A stretch of DNA of 44,833 nucleotides from Candidatus Scalindua sediminis (GTDB taxonomy: Bacteria > Planctomycetota > Brocadiia > Brocadiales > Scalinduaceae). The first letter of the stretch is position 1. Each line of letters opens with the position of its first letter. The notes below the pieces were generated by a model. That model did no database searches and was not told where the DNA came from. It saw only the letters and a list, made by a program, of their open reading frames with translations. Positions 35,292-44,515 of the stretch are shown in pieces. The stretch lies in the NCBI GenBank assembly GCA_008636105.1, contig VSDH01000026.1, forward strand, positions 1 through 44,833. Reading direction: 5' to 3'. Both the position numbers and the translations under genes were made by a program.

Positions 35292-35445
35292 CTTACCAAG
35301 AGGTATATCTTGTCATGTCGTTCTTGTCGAGTTCCTGTGCAGCATCTCACGAGCTGCCCAACATAGAGTATACAGCCTAACTATTAATATAAGAATTTCT
35401 TATTATTTAGAAAACTTTGAAAAGCTAATAAACCTTCTTTGATAA

Positions 35446-35661
35446 TTACTTTTCGATTTCTTCCTTGATATTGTTAGATTGAGTGTTTAAATGAGTAACA
35501 GAGGCTGTTAATTCCCCTAACAATTCATCAACTTGTTCTTCGGATAAATTATCTAACTCCAACTGATTGATTAATTTGATACAAGCCAAACATTCATCCT
35601 TTAGTTCATTCAGCATTACCTTTAAAGTACTTTCAATTTTATTGGAAACTGGCGTAGCCAT
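35446..35661 (-). CDS. Small acidic helical protein
   Basis: The 71-residue protein has no recognised domain. It is helical and acidic (LKDECLACIKLI, EEQVDELLGEL, NIKEEIEK). The ATG at 35661 follows AAGGAGG by five bases and lies two bases after the stop of the upstream small gene, so the two are translationally coupled. This organisation recalls toxin-antitoxin or phage-type small gene pairs, but no specific family was recognised. Confidence 0.5.
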   Translation of the reverse strand: MATPVSNKIESTLKVMLNELKDECLACIKLINQLELDNLSEEQVDELLGELTASVTHLNTQSNNIKEEIEK

Positions 35662-35663
35662 AT

Positions 35664-35852
35664 TCACCTCCTTTTCATCCTTTTTTCTGATTTAGTTAGT
35701 TCTATTTTAAACTTATCAATTTCTTTCTCCCAGTAATTTAAAAGTTTTAAATCGGGACTATTTTTAGTTTTTTCTGCTTCAATCTTGCTACGATGTTCTT
35801 CAATAAGCTTATTGAAACTGCTAATTTGTTTTAAATATTTCTTGTTACCCAT
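35664..35852 (-). CDS. Small basic coiled-coil protein
   Basis: A 62-residue Lys-rich helical protein (NKLIEEHRSKIEAEKT, LLNYWEKEIDKFKIEL) with no recognised family. It ends in the ribosome site of the following 71-residue gene, so the pair is an operon. No ribosome site is clear before its own ATG. Confidence 0.45.
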   Translation of the reverse strand: MGNKKYLKQISSFNKLIEEHRSKIEAEKTKNSPDLKLLNYWEKEIDKFKIELTKSEKRMKRR

Positions 35853-36176
35853 TCTTTAAAGAGTATATCATATTGCAAGACACTCCTGGTAGCTGAAATT
35901 TTTGCTAATAATCTAATTATCTGTTTCATACTAACTATAAAGCAAACTATAATATCTGATATTCTTATTATTTAAAGATAATAAATTGGTACAGTATTTA
36001 AGTCAACAAATTTAAGGTTAATTCAGGAATTGCTCGGATTAGAATATAAGTATAGGCAAAATTTTAAAAAAAAGTTGGAAATTCAAAGGCTATTACTATA
36101 ATATTTACTCTTAGACAGGAAAACGAATCCTTATCACGCCAGGCAAGCTTGGCGCCCACTTTTTTTGGACTCCTAT
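35853..36176. other. Gene-free stretch upstream of ahcY
   Basis: AT-rich with no gene. A GC-rich hairpin-like block (CGCCAGGCAAGCTTGGCG, 36138-36155) lies about 20 bp before the ahcY ATG. It does not show the conserved core of the SAH riboswitch as I know it. Confidence 0.45.
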
Positions 36177-37580
36177 ATGAAGCTTAAAACACTTGGAAAA
36201 AAGAAAAGTGTCATAACTAAGCAAGACCACAAAGTAGCCGACATCAGCCTGGCTGACTGGGGACGTCGTGAGATAACCCTCGCTGAAGCTGAAATGCCGG
36301 CTTTGATGAACCTCAGAAAAAAATATGAGAACGAGCAGCCCCTTAAGGACGCTAAAATCATCGGCTGTATCCACATGACAATCCAAACAGCCGTATTGAT
36401 CGAGACACTTCAAGCCCTCGGCGCTGAAGTTCGCTGGTCTTCATGTAACATCTTTTCCACACAAGACCATGCCGCAGCGGCAATGGCTGCTGCCGGTGTT
36501 GCCGTTTACGCCTGGAAGGGCCAGACAGAAGAAGAAGGTATGTGGTGTATTGAGCAGACCATTCTCAAAGATGGTCAACCCTGGGATGCCAATATGTTGC
36601 TTGATGACGGTGGTGACCTTACCTCCATGGCTCATGAAAAGTATCCTCAGATACTCGAGAAAATACACGGCATTACAGAAGAGACCACCACTGGTGTTCA
36701 TCGTCTGTACGACATGATGGAAAAAGGCGAGCTTAAGGTTCCGGCCATTAACGTCAACGACTCTGTAACCAAATCTAAAAACGACAACAAGTACGGTTGT
36801 CGCCACAGCTTAAATGATGCTATTAAACGTGGCACTGACGCCCTTCTTTCCGGTAAAAAAGCCCTCGTTGTCGGCTACGGTGACGTAGGCAAGGGTTCTG
36901 CCCAGAGTTTACGCCAGGAAGGCATGATCGTTAGTATTTCTGAGATCGACCCCATCTGTGGTATGCAGGTATGCATGGACGGATATGAAGTTGTCTCTCC
37001 TTACAAAGACGGCATCAACACTAACTCTGCAGAATGCATCGATAAGCAGTTGCTGGCCAAGACCGACCTGATCGTAACAGCTTCAGGTAACGTGAACGTA
37101 TGTGATCGCCACATGTTGGCCGCCCTTAAACCCGGTGCCATCGTTTGTAACATAGGCCACTTTGACCTTGAGATCGACACTAAATTCATGCGTGACAACT
37201 GGAAGTGGGAAGAGGTGAAGCCTCAAGTTCACAAGATCTACCGATCCGACGACACTGAAGATTACATTATTCTTCTTTCAGAAGGACGTCTTGTGAACCT
37301 TGGTAACGCAACCGGCCACCCATCCCGCGTCATGGACGGTTCTTTCACAAATCAGGTGCTTGCACAGATGTTACTCTACAAAGAAGCATGGGCAGATAAA
37401 CCCGAGTCTGAGCGTGAGCCTGTCTACGTGAAAGTGCTTCCAAAGAAATTGGACGAAGAAGTTGCCACTGAAATGGTTAAAGGATTTGGTGGCGTGATCA
37501 CTCGCATGACACAAGAGCAGTCTGAGTACATCAGTACTCCCATCGAAGGTCCCTATAAGCCTGATGCCTACCGATACTAA
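36177..37580 (+). CDS. ahcY: S-adenosylhomocysteine hydrolase
   Basis: The 467-residue protein is a full-length AdoHcy hydrolase: [14 protein letters not shown] start, [56 protein letters not shown] with substrate Lys and the hinge, NAD motif [10 protein letters not shown], and the KPDAYRY end. It splits S-adenosylhomocysteine to adenosine and homocysteine. It appears richer in GC and CpG-containing codons than its neighbours and lies on the opposite strand between cassette-like genes, which suggests recent acquisition. The upstream TTG frame to 36165 is not needed. It completes the methyl cycle with metK at 41729. Confidence 0.97.
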   Translation: MKLKTLGKKKSVITKQDHKVADISLADWGRREITLAEAEMPALMNLRKKYENEQPLKDAKIIGCIHMTIQTAVLIETLQALGAEVRWSSCNIFSTQDHAAAAMAAAGVAVYAWKGQTEEEGMWCIEQTILKDGQPWDANMLLDDGGDLTSMAHEKYPQILEKIHGITEETTTGVHRLYDMMEKGELKVPAINVNDSVTKSKNDNKYGCRHSLNDAIKRGTDALLSGKKALVVGYGDVGKGSAQSLRQEGMIVSISEIDPICGMQVCMDGYEVVSPYKDGINTNSAECIDKQLLAKTDLIVTASGNVNVCDRHMLAALKPGAIVCNIGHFDLEIDTKFMRDNWKWEEVKPQVHKIYRSDDTEDYIILLSEGRLVNLGNATGHPSRVMDGSFTNQVLAQMLLYKEAWADKPESEREPVYVKVLPKKLDEEVATEMVKGFGGVITRMTQEQSEYISTPIEGPYKPDAYRY

Positions 37581-37628
37581 GAGTATCTGAAGAACTCTGT
37601 CGGAAAATAGGTCTGCCTTTTTCAATTA

Positions 37629-37688
37629 CTATAACGTCAAAGGTCAGCCGCGCGGCTTGTCCGCGTCGGCTGCACCGTCTTGTTCGGT
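37629..37688 (-). other. Probable attC site, 3 (DUF2806 cassette)
   Basis: The minus strand reads ACCGAAC near 37688, then GCAGCCGACGCGG, a short loop, CCGCGCGGCTGACC and GTTATAG near 37629. The central stem matches attC site 1. The simple boxes are imperfect. The last codons and stop of the DUF2806 gene run through it. Confidence 0.55.
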
Positions 37689-38540
37689 TTTGTTTGCGTC
37701 GGGAAGATACTGCTTCCACTTCTCTTTAACGTAATCAACAAAGCCATCCACTCCTGGCGCTTTACATACGGTAGCTAGTTCCTCACCAACTTTGGTAAGC
37801 AAAATATTTCCGATAGGTAGCTGATTTTCGCTCTCTTTTTCCATCGTCAAAGCTATGGGCTGCTGACAATACCAAACGGTGAACGTCTTAGGCAGGCCTG
37901 TTCGCCGAAACCCGGAAAGGCTGTTGAACTGGATCAGTCCGATACTATCGAGGTGTGTCAATGTATTAAAGTTCAGTCCGCGATCATTGTACACATTATC
38001 TTGGGGGCTGAATACCAACGGAGTAAAATTCCCTATAATCCAGCCGAAGCTACACAGTGCTTGAAAGAGTTCAGCATCCTTCTTATCAAGGTCGCCAAGG
38101 AAATTGACTGTCCGCTTCGAGTAGGTTCCAGGTACATTAGCCTCTCCTGCTAAAACACTAGACCAAAGATCTTGCATCTCTTCATCAGAAACGATTCGCG
38201 ACTTATCGAAGAAATTCGTTACCCAGTCATCATCCATCGTGCTGGGGTCAGAACCTTCGCTTAGTTGTGGCAAGGCCTTCTCTGTTATTCTCTCCATGTT
38301 TTCCTGCCGCGATGCTTCCTCTTCGACAAAGCGATGCATAGCCCGGCGATGGAGATCCGTTATTTCTATTTCGGATCTTGCTTTAATGAGGTCTGCTTCA
38401 GCATTAGCTTTAGCAACGCGCTTTATCTGCCACGGCTCGAAGACACCCCCAACCGCCGAAGAAACTTTCTTAATTAGCGTATCGGCAGGCTTGGAGAGCT
38501 TTCCGAGATTAACTATAGATACTGATTTGTCGTCTGACAT
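37644..38540 (-). CDS. DUF2806 family protein (integron cassette gene)
   Basis: The 298-residue protein has the DUF2806/TIGR03899-type core: VNLGKLSKPADTLIKKVSSAVGG start, a charged helical stretch, and VSDEEMQDLWSSVLAGEANVPGTYSKRTVNFL. This family is found in accessory and phage-related regions, function unknown. Its stop lies inside attC site 3, and attC site 2 precedes it, as expected of an integron cassette gene. It faces ahcY tail to tail. Confidence 0.8.
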   Translation of the reverse strand: MSDDKSVSIVNLGKLSKPADTLIKKVSSAVGGVFEPWQIKRVAKANAEADLIKARSEIEITDLHRRAMHRFVEEEASRQENMERITEKALPQLSEGSDPSTMDDDWVTNFFDKSRIVSDEEMQDLWSSVLAGEANVPGTYSKRTVNFLGDLDKKDAELFQALCSFGWIIGNFTPLVFSPQDNVYNDRGLNFNTLTHLDSIGLIQFNSLSGFRRTGLPKTFTVWYCQQPIALTMEKESENQLPIGNILLTKVGEELATVCKAPGVDGFVDYVKEKWKQYLPDANKTEQDGAADADKPRG

Positions 38541-38620
38541 TTTATTTCACCGAACGCGAAAGTCTGCGAATCGGGCCCTTGAGAATATTAACATGCTAAA
38601 AGACAATTTAAATACAAAAT

Positions 38621-38679
38621 AGCTAACAAATAAGTGCAGTGAAATCGAACCAGCGAAACCTTTTTCGGTTTTGTTTGCT
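38621..38679 (-). other. attC recombination site, 2
   Basis: A 59-bp site on the minus strand from AGCAAAC (38679) to GTTAGCT (38621), with AACCGAAA/TTTCGCTGGTT as inner arms. Outer inverted repeats (ATTTTGTATTT and AAATACAAAA) extend the stem. It lies between the unknown 273-residue gene and the DUF2806 gene. Confidence 0.7.
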
Positions 38680-38703
38680 TTTTTGTATTTAATAACTGAC
38701 TTA

Positions 38704-39525
38704 TTATTTCAGTCTCTTAATAAACATAGAGAATTTATCAAAATATTCAACAATATCAGAGGAAACTTTATTAGCTGAATCTTTAATTTCATTTGAATTT
38801 ATTTTGAATTTTTCAACAGCAATTATTAAGAAAATGTCTGTAATAAAGTTCAAATTAGATATGCATTTTTTATATAGTGTCGGGTGATAGATAGGATTAT
38901 GAGACTGAAAAATGGGGCATATTTCTTTTTCCCATTTTTGATAGGGATGAGCCCACGCATTTAACTTGTTCCAGCATTTTTTTGTTAACTGCTTTTCATC
39001 ATTTAACATATAATTCATGGAATCAATTCTTGCAGTCATGCTCCCTGTCTGATTTGTAGCAATGCCAATTAATAATTCAAAAATGCTTCTTATAAGAATG
39101 AGAGAGCTTACATAAGAGGTGGAGAGAATTGATATTGAAATCCAATTAATTTCTCTAATTAAGTATGACAATAAATGCTTTTTATTAATTTGATTATCAA
39201 TTATTTGATGAACTTCAGGAAAGAATGTATTTTCATTAGGATTTTCTATAAAACGATCTAATTTATTTGCTATATTATGGCGTTCTTCTTTTGATAATAA
39301 TGATAAGTTGTCTAAATATAGTTCTGCCCCATGATCTATAACTAATCTTTCTACAATGTTAAATAATATTAATGTGTTAACTATTTCATTCTGAACTGAA
39401 TATTCCTCATCAACAGTTTTTAAAATTGGTTCTTTAACTTGACTGTCTACAAACTGCATTATTTTGCTTTTCACATCATTTATGCTAATTTCTTTTTTCT
39501 TCTTTTTTTTAGTTATTTTTCTCAT
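38704..39525 (-). CDS. Hypothetical protein (integron cassette gene)
   Basis: The 273-residue helical protein has a Lys-rich start and stretches such as VERLVIDHGAELYLDNLSLL, LLSYLIREINWISISIL and RSIFELLIGIATNQTG. It may belong to the DUF5677-like group, but I am not sure. It is enclosed by attC site 1 upstream and attC site 2 downstream, and its base composition is very AT-rich. No function is suggested by the sequence. Confidence 0.6.
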   Translation of the reverse strand: MRKITKKKKKKEISINDVKSKIMQFVDSQVKEPILKTVDEEYSVQNEIVNTLILFNIVERLVIDHGAELYLDNLSLLSKEERHNIANKLDRFIENPNENTFFPEVHQIIDNQINKKHLLSYLIREINWISISILSTSYVSSLILIRSIFELLIGIATNQTGSMTARIDSMNYMLNDEKQLTKKCWNKLNAWAHPYQKWEKEICPIFQSHNPIYHPTLYKKCISNLNFITDIFLIIAVEKFKINSNEIKDSANKVSSDIVEYFDKFSMFIKRLK

Positions 39526-39565
39526 TGACTCAAAAGCTGCTCATTTTGAATTACTTAATTTGAAA

Positions 39566-39624
39566 GCTAACGCTGCGCTTCAGCCGCGCGGCCTTTTGCG
39601 TCGGCTGAAAGTGCCTGGTTGGGC
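39566..39624 (-). other. attC recombination site, 1 (GNAT-TIR cassette)
   Basis: A 59-bp site on the minus strand: GCCCAAC (39624-39618), CAGCCGACGC, AAAAGG, CCGCGCGGCTGA and GCGTTAGC (39573-39566). It has all parts of a standard integron attC: R'' and R' boxes and strong inner arms. The cassette start box GTTGGGC at 41448-41442 is the exact complement of its R'' box, as expected for one excisable cassette. Confidence 0.9.
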
Positions 39625-39639
39625 GATAATGCTCCTAAC

Positions 39640-41424
39640 TCACGATGTTTTTTTTAGTTTGGTCATTAAAAGATCGGCGATTTCTTCAACTGTTTTAGAT
39701 CGGATGTCAACATAGCCTATAGTAGGATTGATGCCTGGAATTTCAGTATCATCGATTTTGATTGGAAGAATATACTCTTCCCGCTGTAAAAATGCGCGTG
39801 CCTGAGCTTGTTTAAGCTCATGATTGGTCCATAATTTTCGCTCATAATCCTTTGAAAGAAAAATAACGCAAAACTTTGCGCTGTCTCGATAAACAAAGTG
39901 GAGATGTTGGTAAAGGTCTTTTCCTAACAAATCGGCCTCTTCGTATTTGTCATAAAATAGTCGCGCCCCCCTCATGCTTAATATCTTTGCCAGCGCGTCC
40001 GCATACGCCCTGTCTTCTCCTGCGAATGACAATGTGAAATCATATTTTATCGAATGTTCTCCTGTTACAGGTTGCACTATTTGCTCAAAACGCCGCGCCA
40101 TGTCTTGGCTTAGATAGCAGCATCCTAGCTCTGCTATATCGACGTTTTCCCGGATAATATCTCTTAATAAAACATAATAGTCTATTGGATGGATCAGTCT
40201 GAATTGTGAAACCCTAATTGCTAATACACCTTCGATATCTCGAACATAAGAATCAAATTCACTCTTCTCGAATAATGGGTGATCGTGAACAAATCTTTCC
40301 CATAATACCGATGGAGTATCAACAACAGCTTCTTCAATTGTACCTACGCCTCCTACACAGCCCAGTGGGTAGTCGGGCGAGGGCTCCGAAATGAGCAAAA
40401 TACTCTGCCCTCGCGCCGAATATCTTCCAATAGTTCCATTTTTAAATAACGTGAAATTCTGTAACCCCTGCCGAACTCGTGCAAAAATAAGTGGATTAAT
40501 ATTTAGAACAAAACCGCCAATTTGTTCCCGTGAAAAGTTCATTAGCCTATGCGCAAAAAAATGCTGAAAACTAATCCGCACGTCTGATTCGTCGAAAGTC
40601 TTAATCCGCAAACGGACACATGTTTCTTTTGAAAATGAGTTAAATTCTCTACAAAAACAAATACCTAAGACGATTTTGCTCGTGCCAAATATGTCTTCAA
40701 GTTCACTATGCACAGCAGGACCATCCTTCACGAAAGCTACCCCGTTAAGACCAAGCTTAACTTCCTGCTTTGGTTTGTTACTCGGCACCCAGCTGGAAAA
40801 TTCGAATGTATAGGCGTACTGTTGACCTGCTGACCGAAGATTAGTAAAACCAAAAACTGTTGCCAGCAACCATTTTGAAAAACTGGTGAAATCAAAAATA
40901 TCACCAGTATATAACGGAGGAAGCGGTTTGGCCATACGGTAAAAATAATCGTTGGACTTGTAAGGTGACTCATATGATTCAGAAATTTTAAAGCCCATTT
41001 TGTGTAGAAAACTGATTGTCCCTTGCTCAGAACTTGGAACTTCCGTCTCAATGCAAACAAATCCAGCTTTAGAGCAATAGTCTTCAGTTTTTTGGTAGAG
41101 CGCCTTGCCATATCCCTTATTTCGTACTTTCTGAAGAATGAACAGATTTTTTAACTCGATTATTTTCGTGAAATGATTTGGCTTTAAAATAATAGATCCA
41201 ACTAACTCAAAAGTCAGACGGCGCTGTTCGTCAATTCCTGATCGGTAAGCGCCAAAAGCAACTCTTTTGCCTTGAACTACATCTTGGAGAGCCATGTTTA
41301 GCCAACGTAAATGTTCGGGATAGTGATCTCGAAAAATTTTCTCATCAGCCTGCATTAGGCGGGTCTGTTCTGCATCCTCGTCCAAGAAAATACGGCGTAT
41401 CTCGCTTTCCTTTAGATTTGTCAC
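39640..41424 (-). CDS. GNAT acetyltransferase-TIR domain fusion (integron cassette gene)
   Basis: The 594-residue protein has a GNAT domain (about 10-165) with the acetyl-CoA loop RNKGYG at 101-106 and VPSSEQGTISFLHKMGF after it. Residues 175-455 are a beta-rich region I cannot name. A TIR domain fills 461-594 (YDFTLSFAGEDR, LFYDKYEEADLLGKDL, CVIFLSKDY, LPIKIDDTEIPG); Glu495/Glu496 are candidates for the catalytic Glu of NAD-cleaving TIRs. The GTG at 41424 follows AAGGAGA and lies 18 bp from the cassette box. TIR proteins often act in phage defence by consuming NAD; this is inferred here. Fusion to an acetyltransferase is unusual. Confidence 0.8.
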   Translation of the reverse strand: MTNLKESEIRRIFLDEDAEQTRLMQADEKIFRDHYPEHLRWLNMALQDVVQGKRVAFGAYRSGIDEQRRLTFELVGSIILKPNHFTKIIELKNLFILQKVRNKGYGKALYQKTEDYCSKAGFVCIETEVPSSEQGTISFLHKMGFKISESYESPYKSNDYFYRMAKPLPPLYTGDIFDFTSFSKWLLATVFGFTNLRSAGQQYAYTFEFSSWVPSNKPKQEVKLGLNGVAFVKDGPAVHSELEDIFGTSKIVLGICFCREFNSFSKETCVRLRIKTFDESDVRISFQHFFAHRLMNFSREQIGGFVLNINPLIFARVRQGLQNFTLFKNGTIGRYSARGQSILLISEPSPDYPLGCVGGVGTIEEAVVDTPSVLWERFVHDHPLFEKSEFDSYVRDIEGVLAIRVSQFRLIHPIDYYVLLRDIIRENVDIAELGCCYLSQDMARRFEQIVQPVTGEHSIKYDFTLSFAGEDRAYADALAKILSMRGARLFYDKYEEADLLGKDLYQHLHFVYRDSAKFCVIFLSKDYERKLWTNHELKQAQARAFLQREEYILPIKIDDTEIPGINPTIGYVDIRSKTVEEIADLLMTKLKKTS

Positions 41425-41441
41425 ACAGTATCTCCTTAATC

Positions 41442-41448
41442 GCCCAAC
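41442..41448 (-). other. Cassette-start R' box (GTTGGGC)
   Basis: GTTGGGC on the minus strand lies just before the ribosome site of the GNAT-TIR gene. It complements the GCCCAAC box of attC 1. The rest of an upstream attC is not visible in the AT-rich DNA beyond it, so it may be the end of the array or an eroded site. Confidence 0.65.
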
Positions 41449-41625
41449 AAGTTATTATATAGTTTCTGTATGGTAATGGATTTTATAAAATATTTGACTA
41501 TTTTCAAGTGTATATCTTAATATTTAAAATAGATTCTTCGGTCCCTTCCTGTCGTCAGGACAGGCGTATCCTCCCTCAGAATGACATATTGCCACACACC
41601 TTGGAGGTGTTTCCTAAGAAATAAA

Positions 41626-41668
41626 AAAGCACAGAAGCTCCGGAAAACTCCGGTTCCTGTGCTTTTTT
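41626..41668 (-). terminator. Terminator of metK
   Basis: AAAGCACAGGAACCGGAG and CTCCGGAGCTTCTGTGC-type arms (minus strand) form a long stem followed by T residues on both sides, so it may stop transcription in both directions. It is 60 bp after the metK stop. Confidence 0.88.
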
Positions 41669-41728
41669 TAATTTTTAATTAAAAGTAAAACATTATCTTC
41701 TACAGTAAAGTATCAAATAAAGCTTCTA

Positions 41729-42898
41729 TTACAGTCCTGCCTCTTTTCTCAAGATTTCTGCCTTATCTGTTTTTTCCCATGTGAATGTATCTTCTGTTCT
41801 CCCGAAATGGCCATGACTGGCTGTAATCTTATATATAGGACGCCGTAATTGCAGGTGATCGATAATGCCCTTTGGTGTAAGGTCAAAATGCTTATCGACC
41901 AGTTCTTCTATCTTTGATTCTGGAATCTTTGCTGTATGTTCCGTTGAAACCAGTACAGATACAGGCTTAGCAACACCAATAGCATAAGATAATTGGACTT
42001 CACAGATATCCGCAAGTCCTGCGGCCACTATATTCTTGGCAACATAACGGGCAGCATAGGCAGCGCTGCGGTCAACCTTTGAAGGGTCTTTTCCGGAAAA
42101 TGCTCCACCACCATGCCTTGCTCTACCACCATAAGTATCGACAATTATCTTCCTGCCTGTTAAACCACAATCTCCCTGGGGACCTCCCACTACAAAACGG
42201 CCTGTTGGGTTTATATAATAATTAGTTTTATCGTCCAGATATTTTGAAGGAATAACTTCTTTTATAACTTTTTCAATCACGTCTTCTTTAATTTTCTCAT
42301 GCGAAACGTCCGGGGAGTGTTGAGTGGAGACAACAACAGTGTCTACCCTTACCGGTTCACTGTCTTCATATTCAACCGTTACCTGTGACTTGCCGTCAGG
42401 CCGAAGGTATGTAAGGTCTCCGGCTTGTCTTTGCTCCGCAAGTTTCTTTACTAAACGATGAGCCATGCAGATAGGAAAAGGCATCAACTCTTCTGTTTCC
42501 TTACAGGCGAATCCAAACATCATTCCCTGATCACCGGCACCCTGTTCCTTATGTAAACCCTCCTCTTCAGTTACTCCCTGCGAAATATCCGGAGATTGCT
42601 TATCAAGTGCAGACATAACGGCACAGGTGTGGTAGTCAAAACCCATTGACGAATCATTGTAACCTATCCTTTTGATAGTCTCTCTGGCAATGTCCGGTAC
42701 TGATATAATAGCCTTGGTAGTTATTTCACCGGCAACAAAAACCAGTCCAGTTGTAACCATAGTCTCACATGCTACACGCGCCATTGGGTCCTGCTCTAAA
42801 ATTGCATCCAGAATTGAGTCGGATATTTGGTCTGCGATTTTATCAGGATGCCCCATAGATACGGATTCAGATGTAAATAAATGACTTCCTTTCTTCAT
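41729..42898 (-). CDS. metK: S-adenosylmethionine synthetase
   Basis: The 389-residue protein shows the MAT landmarks: [12 protein letters not shown] (16-27), [14 protein letters not shown]-like [40 protein letters not shown] and HFGR near the end. It makes SAM from methionine and ATP. ATG is preceded by GAGAGGGGTGC. No riboswitch was seen in its leader, unlike the threonine-synthase-like operon. With ahcY and that operon it covers the activated methyl cycle. It ends in a strong terminator. Confidence 0.98.
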   Translation of the reverse strand: MKKGSHLFTSESVSMGHPDKIADQISDSILDAILEQDPMARVACETMVTTGLVFVAGEITTKAIISVPDIARETIKRIGYNDSSMGFDYHTCAVMSALDKQSPDISQGVTEEEGLHKEQGAGDQGMMFGFACKETEELMPFPICMAHRLVKKLAEQRQAGDLTYLRPDGKSQVTVEYEDSEPVRVDTVVVSTQHSPDVSHEKIKEDVIEKVIKEVIPSKYLDDKTNYYINPTGRFVVGGPQGDCGLTGRKIIVDTYGGRARHGGGAFSGKDPSKVDRSAAYAARYVAKNIVAAGLADICEVQLSYAIGVAKPVSVLVSTEHTAKIPESKIEELVDKHFDLTPKGIIDHLQLRRPIYKITASHGHFGRTEDTFTWEKTDKAEILRKEAGL

Positions 42899-42962
42899 GC
42901 ACCCCTCTCTTTTTCTTTTAAAAGTTTTTGTTAGAATTCAATTATTTTCATTGAACTGCCAT

Positions 42963-43104
42963 AACCTAAATTGAGCGATTTTTGTAGCCGCAACCTTCAG
43001 GTTGCGTAACTTACATGAAATTGTCATAAACTCATCAGATGATGAGAAACGCAGGCTAAAGCCTGCGACTACACTGATATACAATATAAAATCGCTCAAT
43101 TTAG
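42963..43104. mobile_element. MITE-like element with terminal inverted repeats, copy 2
   Basis: AACCTAAATTGAGCGATTT at the left and AAATCGCTCAATTTAG at the right. It shares interior blocks with 23187-23412 but lacks the nested GC palindrome, so it is nearer the basic form. Short frames inside it are spurious. Confidence 0.75.
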
Positions 43105-43207
43105 AATAATATGGAAGGCTAAAGTCGTACCATAGGTAGTCGCCTGAGGACGACGCTGTGGGCAATTCCAAGATCCGCCGTGGCGGGATCTGCCTCTGGC
43201 ATGACCT

Positions 43208-44515
43208 TCAGCTACTTTTGCTTTCTAATATTTTCCTTATTATTTCCATATTTCTCTCAGTCGCACCTCTTTTTCCATTAACCACTTCTTGCGCTCTAAG
43301 CCCCATCTCTTTTGCTGCTTCAGGATTTTTAATAAAAAATTCAATTGACCCCCAGAGCTCATCCTCAGTTTCAACCAATCTGGCTGCCTCATTTCGAAGC
43401 AACAAGTCAACTTCTTCTTTAAAGTTAAATACGTGCGGGCCAAAAAACACCGGTTTCCCCAAGCCTGCCGGTTCCATCATATTCTGACCCCCAAATGGTA
43501 CAAGACTCTTCCCGACAAAAACAAAATTCGATAACGAATATATTTTTCCTAAATCACCCACGGTATCGATTAAGATTACTTCCTTATTTGTATTCCGCCA
43601 TTTGTAAACTGACTTTTCTATCTCAGTTTTTAACAATGGGACAAATCCCATCTTCTCTATCAATCTTGAAATGTCCCTTGTTCTTTCAATATGTCTTGGC
43701 GCTATGATTAATCTTAGGTTCGAGTAAGTTTTGTTCAGCCTTTCGAATACCCTGAGCAAGATTTCCTCTTCACCCTCATGGGTACTTCCACCTATAAGTA
43801 CCAAGTCATTGTCCTTAATATGGAATAAATTAGCCAGTTCATTTTTACTGTTTTCATCGATATGAGTTGGAATGTTGTCATATTTCATTGTACCGGTAAC
43901 AAAGACCTGTTCACTCGGTATGCCCAGACTGCAGAACCGTTGTGCATCAAGCTCTGTCCTGGCGCAATATATGTTCATTTTATTTGTCAGGCTATTATAA
44001 AATTCCTCTGAAATGCGACTGATAATTTGATATGTTTTAAAGGACTTATTGGATATTCGCCCATTAACTATGATTAAGGGAATATTTTTCTCGTAAACCG
44101 ACACTAAAAAGTTGGGCCATATTTCAAGTTCGATTAAGAGGATACAACTTGGTTTGACCCTGCGAAGTACTTTTTTTGTTATCCAGCTTAAATCGACAGG
44201 AAAATAAAAAACGGGCTTGTCGCTAAAATTTTGCTTGGCTACTGAATAGCCAGTATTTGTTGAAGTCGATATAAAGGTTTCCCATTCAGGAAATTCCTGG
44301 TCTATTTTCTCTATAATGCTTTTCGCCGTAATAACCTCACCAACTGAAGCTCCGTGTATCCAAATACCAGGTTTTTTACTTGTCCTTTCTGATACCATTC
44401 CGAACCTTTGATACAATCCGGAGCGATGGCGCTCACTTGTTAGCATCTTAAATAGTGTATAGGGAGCACCTACCACAGATGCTGCTAAATAAATTGAATC
44501 AAAGATTATGGGCAT
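43208..44515 (-). CDS. waaA: 3-deoxy-D-manno-octulosonic acid (Kdo) transferase
   Basis: The 435-residue protein is a WaaA/KdtA-type transferase: one N-terminal membrane helix, ERSGLYQRFG-like HRSGLYQRFGM, GIWIHGASVGEV with the catalytic-site Glu, STSTNTGYSVA, LIELEIWPNFL, VTGTMKYD, and GGQNMMEPAGLGKPVFFGPHVFNF with the sugar-nucleotide site. It transfers Kdo from CMP-Kdo to lipid A precursor. It indicates an LPS-type outer membrane, in line with the porin gene. No other LPS gene lies in view. Confidence 0.96.
   Translation of the reverse strand: MPIIFDSIYLAASVVGAPYTLFKMLTSERHRSGLYQRFGMVSERTSKKPGIWIHGASVGEVITAKSIIEKIDQEFPEWETFISTSTNTGYSVAKQNFSDKPVFYFPVDLSWITKKVLRRVKPSCILLIELEIWPNFLVSVYEKNIPLIIVNGRISNKSFKTYQIISRISEEFYNSLTNKMNIYCARTELDAQRFCSLGIPSEQVFVTGTMKYDNIPTHIDENSKNELANLFHIKDNDLVLIGGSTHEGEEEILLRVFERLNKTYSNLRLIIAPRHIERTRDISRLIEKMGFVPLLKTEIEKSVYKWRNTNKEVILIDTVGDLGKIYSLSNFVFVGKSLVPFGGQNMMEPAGLGKPVFFGPHVFNFKEEVDLLLRNEAARLVETEDELWGSIEFFIKNPEAAKEMGLRAQEVVNGKRGATERNMEIIRKILESKSS

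Noticed and set aside
36110..36176. Possible SAH riboswitch before ahcY
   Set aside because: Only a short GCCA/TGGC hairpin; conserved SAH aptamer core not seen.
41449..41700. Integrase gene or attI at the right end of the cassette array
   Set aside because: No integrase-like frame; only AT-rich DNA, a repeat and the metK terminator.
42938..43171. 77-codon minus-strand frame
   Set aside because: It covers the MITE-like inverted-repeat element and has no protein signature.
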